Positions 54,789 through 55,725 of a stretch of 55,725 nucleotides of DNA are shown in pieces. The number at the start of each line of letters is the position of its first letter. The stretch's first letter is position 1. The position numbers and the translations under genes were made by a program. Below the pieces are notes generated by a model. The model ran no database searches. It saw only the letters and a list, made by a program, of their open reading frames with translations, and was not told the DNA's origin. Source of the stretch: JBEBXQ01 sp040391535 (GTDB lineage Bacteria; Bacteroidota; Bacteroidia; Cytophagales; Spirosomataceae); NCBI GenBank assembly GCA_040391535.1, contig JBEBXQ010000010.1:1-55725 (forward strand), given 5' to 3'.

Positions 54789-55103
54789 TTAATGTTTCAG
54801 TGTATTCATCTGATCAGGATCCACACTTTTAAATACACCAAAAACACGGAGTACAATGGCCAGAGCAATGGTAATTTCTGCGGCAGCTACCACCATCACA
54901 AATAAGGCAAAAAGTTGCCCCTGGATCAATTCAGGATCATGACGGCTGAATGCCACCATATTAATATTCACGGCGTTTAGCATCAGTTCTATACCTAATA
55001 AAACACCGATCAGGTGCTTTTTGGTAATGGCTATGGCAAATCCGATGCTGAATAATGCCGCAGACACCATCAGAAAATGTTCAATGGGGATACTGTTATT
55101 CAT
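54789..55103 (-). CDS. nuoK: NADH-quinone oxidoreductase subunit K (second cluster)
   Basis: A 104-residue membrane subunit with three TM helices. It uses the ATG at 55103 (MNNSIPIEHF); the longer frame starts with GTG and adds four residues. Landmarks are GVLLGIELMLNAVNINMVAF with the conserved Glu in the membrane, and FVMVVAAAEITIALAIVL. Its ATG overlaps the end of the minus-strand nuoJ by 8 bases. It is the only nuoK in the window. Confidence 0.94.
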   Translation of the reverse strand: MNNSIPIEHFLMVSAALFSIGFAIAITKKHLIGVLLGIELMLNAVNINMVAFSRHDPELIQGQLFALFVMVVAAAEITIALAIVLRVFGVFKSVDPDQMNTLKH

Positions 55104-55620
55104 GTTTGGGATCACGATGTAACGCCAGGTAAGCAGCGCCTACCAAAGCAATCAATAATAATACAGCCGCTATTTCGAATGGGAGTAAATGACTTGTCAT
55201 CAATTCTACACCAAGCGTACGTAAGGTAGACTTAGCGGTAATCTGCTGTCCATCCGGCAAAAAGTTTCCCTGTATGATCACAGCAGCCAGCAAAGCAAAC
55301 AATGTTACGCCAACAACACCACCCCAGCCATACCGGGCATTGCCTGTTTCCACATAATTGGCGTGTGTATAATCTTCTTTTCTCATCTTCGGCCGGGTAA
55401 GCATTACTCCGAACACCAGCAGAATCAGAATACCGCCCACATAAATCATCAGTTGCGATACAGCCAGAAAATCTGCTCCGGAGAGCACAAACAAGGCCGC
55501 CACTCCCACAAAGCACAGGAACAAGGCAAAAACTGCATACATGAGATTCCGGACAAACAGAATAAACAGGGCTGCCATCAGCACTAAACCTGAGAATGAA
55601 TAAAAAGCAATCAGTTCCAT
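55096..55620 (-). CDS. nuoJ: NADH-quinone oxidoreductase subunit J (second copy)
   Basis: A 174-residue second NuoJ, clearly different from the plus-strand copy. It has LMYAVFALFLCFVGVAALFVLSGADFLAVSQLMIYVGGILILLVFGVML (in pieces) and LLPFEIAAVLLLIALVGAAYLA at the end. It belongs to a second complex I gene cluster running on the minus strand. It is translationally coupled to nuoK. Confidence 0.92.
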   Translation of the reverse strand: MELIAFYSFSGLVLMAALFILFVRNLMYAVFALFLCFVGVAALFVLSGADFLAVSQLMIYVGGILILLVFGVMLTRPKMRKEDYTHANYVETGNARYGWGGVVGVTLFALLAAVIIQGNFLPDGQQITAKSTLRTLGVELMTSHLLPFEIAAVLLLIALVGAAYLALHRDPKHE

Positions 55621-55645
55621 GTGAGATAACAGATTTTGAGCATCA

Positions 55646-55725
55646 CTAATCTTTGGATTTCGGTTTCATCGTCGGACGGAACGCCGGTTTGGAAGCAGGA
55701 GCACTTTCTGACGGTTGATTTTCTG
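55646..55725 (-). CDS. Partial CDS, C-terminal tail, possibly second nuoI
   Basis: A reading frame enters from the right edge and ends at a TAG at 55646-55648. The visible 25 residues are Pro/Lys/Ser-rich (ESAPASKPAFRPTMKPKSKD). Such tails occur on NuoI proteins of Bacteroidota, and nuoI is expected just before nuoJ. Only the tail is visible, so identity rests on position. It is 25 bases before the nuoJ start. Confidence 0.4.
   Translation of the reverse strand, partial: ENQPSESAPASKPAFRPTMKPKSKD

Overview
The window reads as a chromosomal segment of a Bacteroidota bacterium, most likely order Cytophagales (a Dyadobacter/Spirosoma-like lineage; genus is not certain). Supporting signs are Bacteroidota-type promoters (TTTG or TTG, about 18-21 bases, then TAnnTTTG), type IX secretion (T9SS) C-terminal sorting domains, a TonB-receptor-like outer-membrane barrel, DUF2480 and DUF2853 proteins, and the rpmH-rnpA-S41 peptidase-tsaB order. 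Genes are dense, with no tRNA, rRNA, CRISPR array or insertion sequence seen.

Region by region. 1-9 kb: a glycerophosphodiesterase/propeller fusion, two L,D-transpeptidases, a DUF1080 protein, a GntP permease and a two-gene module (FAH-type 2-keto-3-deoxy-sugar-acid dehydratase plus ketoglutarate-semialdehyde-type dehydrogenase) that would feed sugar acids to 2-oxoglutarate. 9.1-15 kb: a four-gene operon of sigma factor, membrane-anchored TPR protein with an anti-sigma-like N-terminus, S8 serine protease and TPR-CHAT cysteine protease. This is the best candidate for an uncharacterised signalling or defence system. 15-24 kb: M3 oligoendopeptidase, a small lipoprotein, an AlkD-like/pirin-like/intradiol dioxygenase operon, gpsA, DUF2853 and an RND/ABC-type adaptor with a TolC-like channel. 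24-34 kb: a large outer-membrane barrel, a LysM protein, purE-purK, then rpmH-rnpA-S41 peptidase-tsaB-DUF2480. 33.4-38.4 kb: two divergent LuxR-type regulators (one with a degenerate receiver), an OmpR/histidine-kinase pair and a divergent secreted protein. 38.6-45.8 kb: adk, obg and two paralogous secreted SGNH-type esterases with different numbers of Ig-like repeats and T9SS tails.

45.9-55.7 kb: a respiratory complex I operon nuoA-B-C-D-E-F-G-H-I-J on the plus strand, with a short NuoG. It converges on a second, minus-strand complex I fragment (a likely nuoI tail, nuoJ, nuoK) that ends with a PD-(D/E)XK nuclease-like gene. nuoL, nuoM and nuoN are not in the window, and the plus-strand operon has no nuoK of its own here.

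Several start codons were moved inward from the longest reading frame where an internal ATG gives a better signal peptide, family N-terminus or gene spacing. Functions are assigned by recognising motifs by eye; no database search was run.
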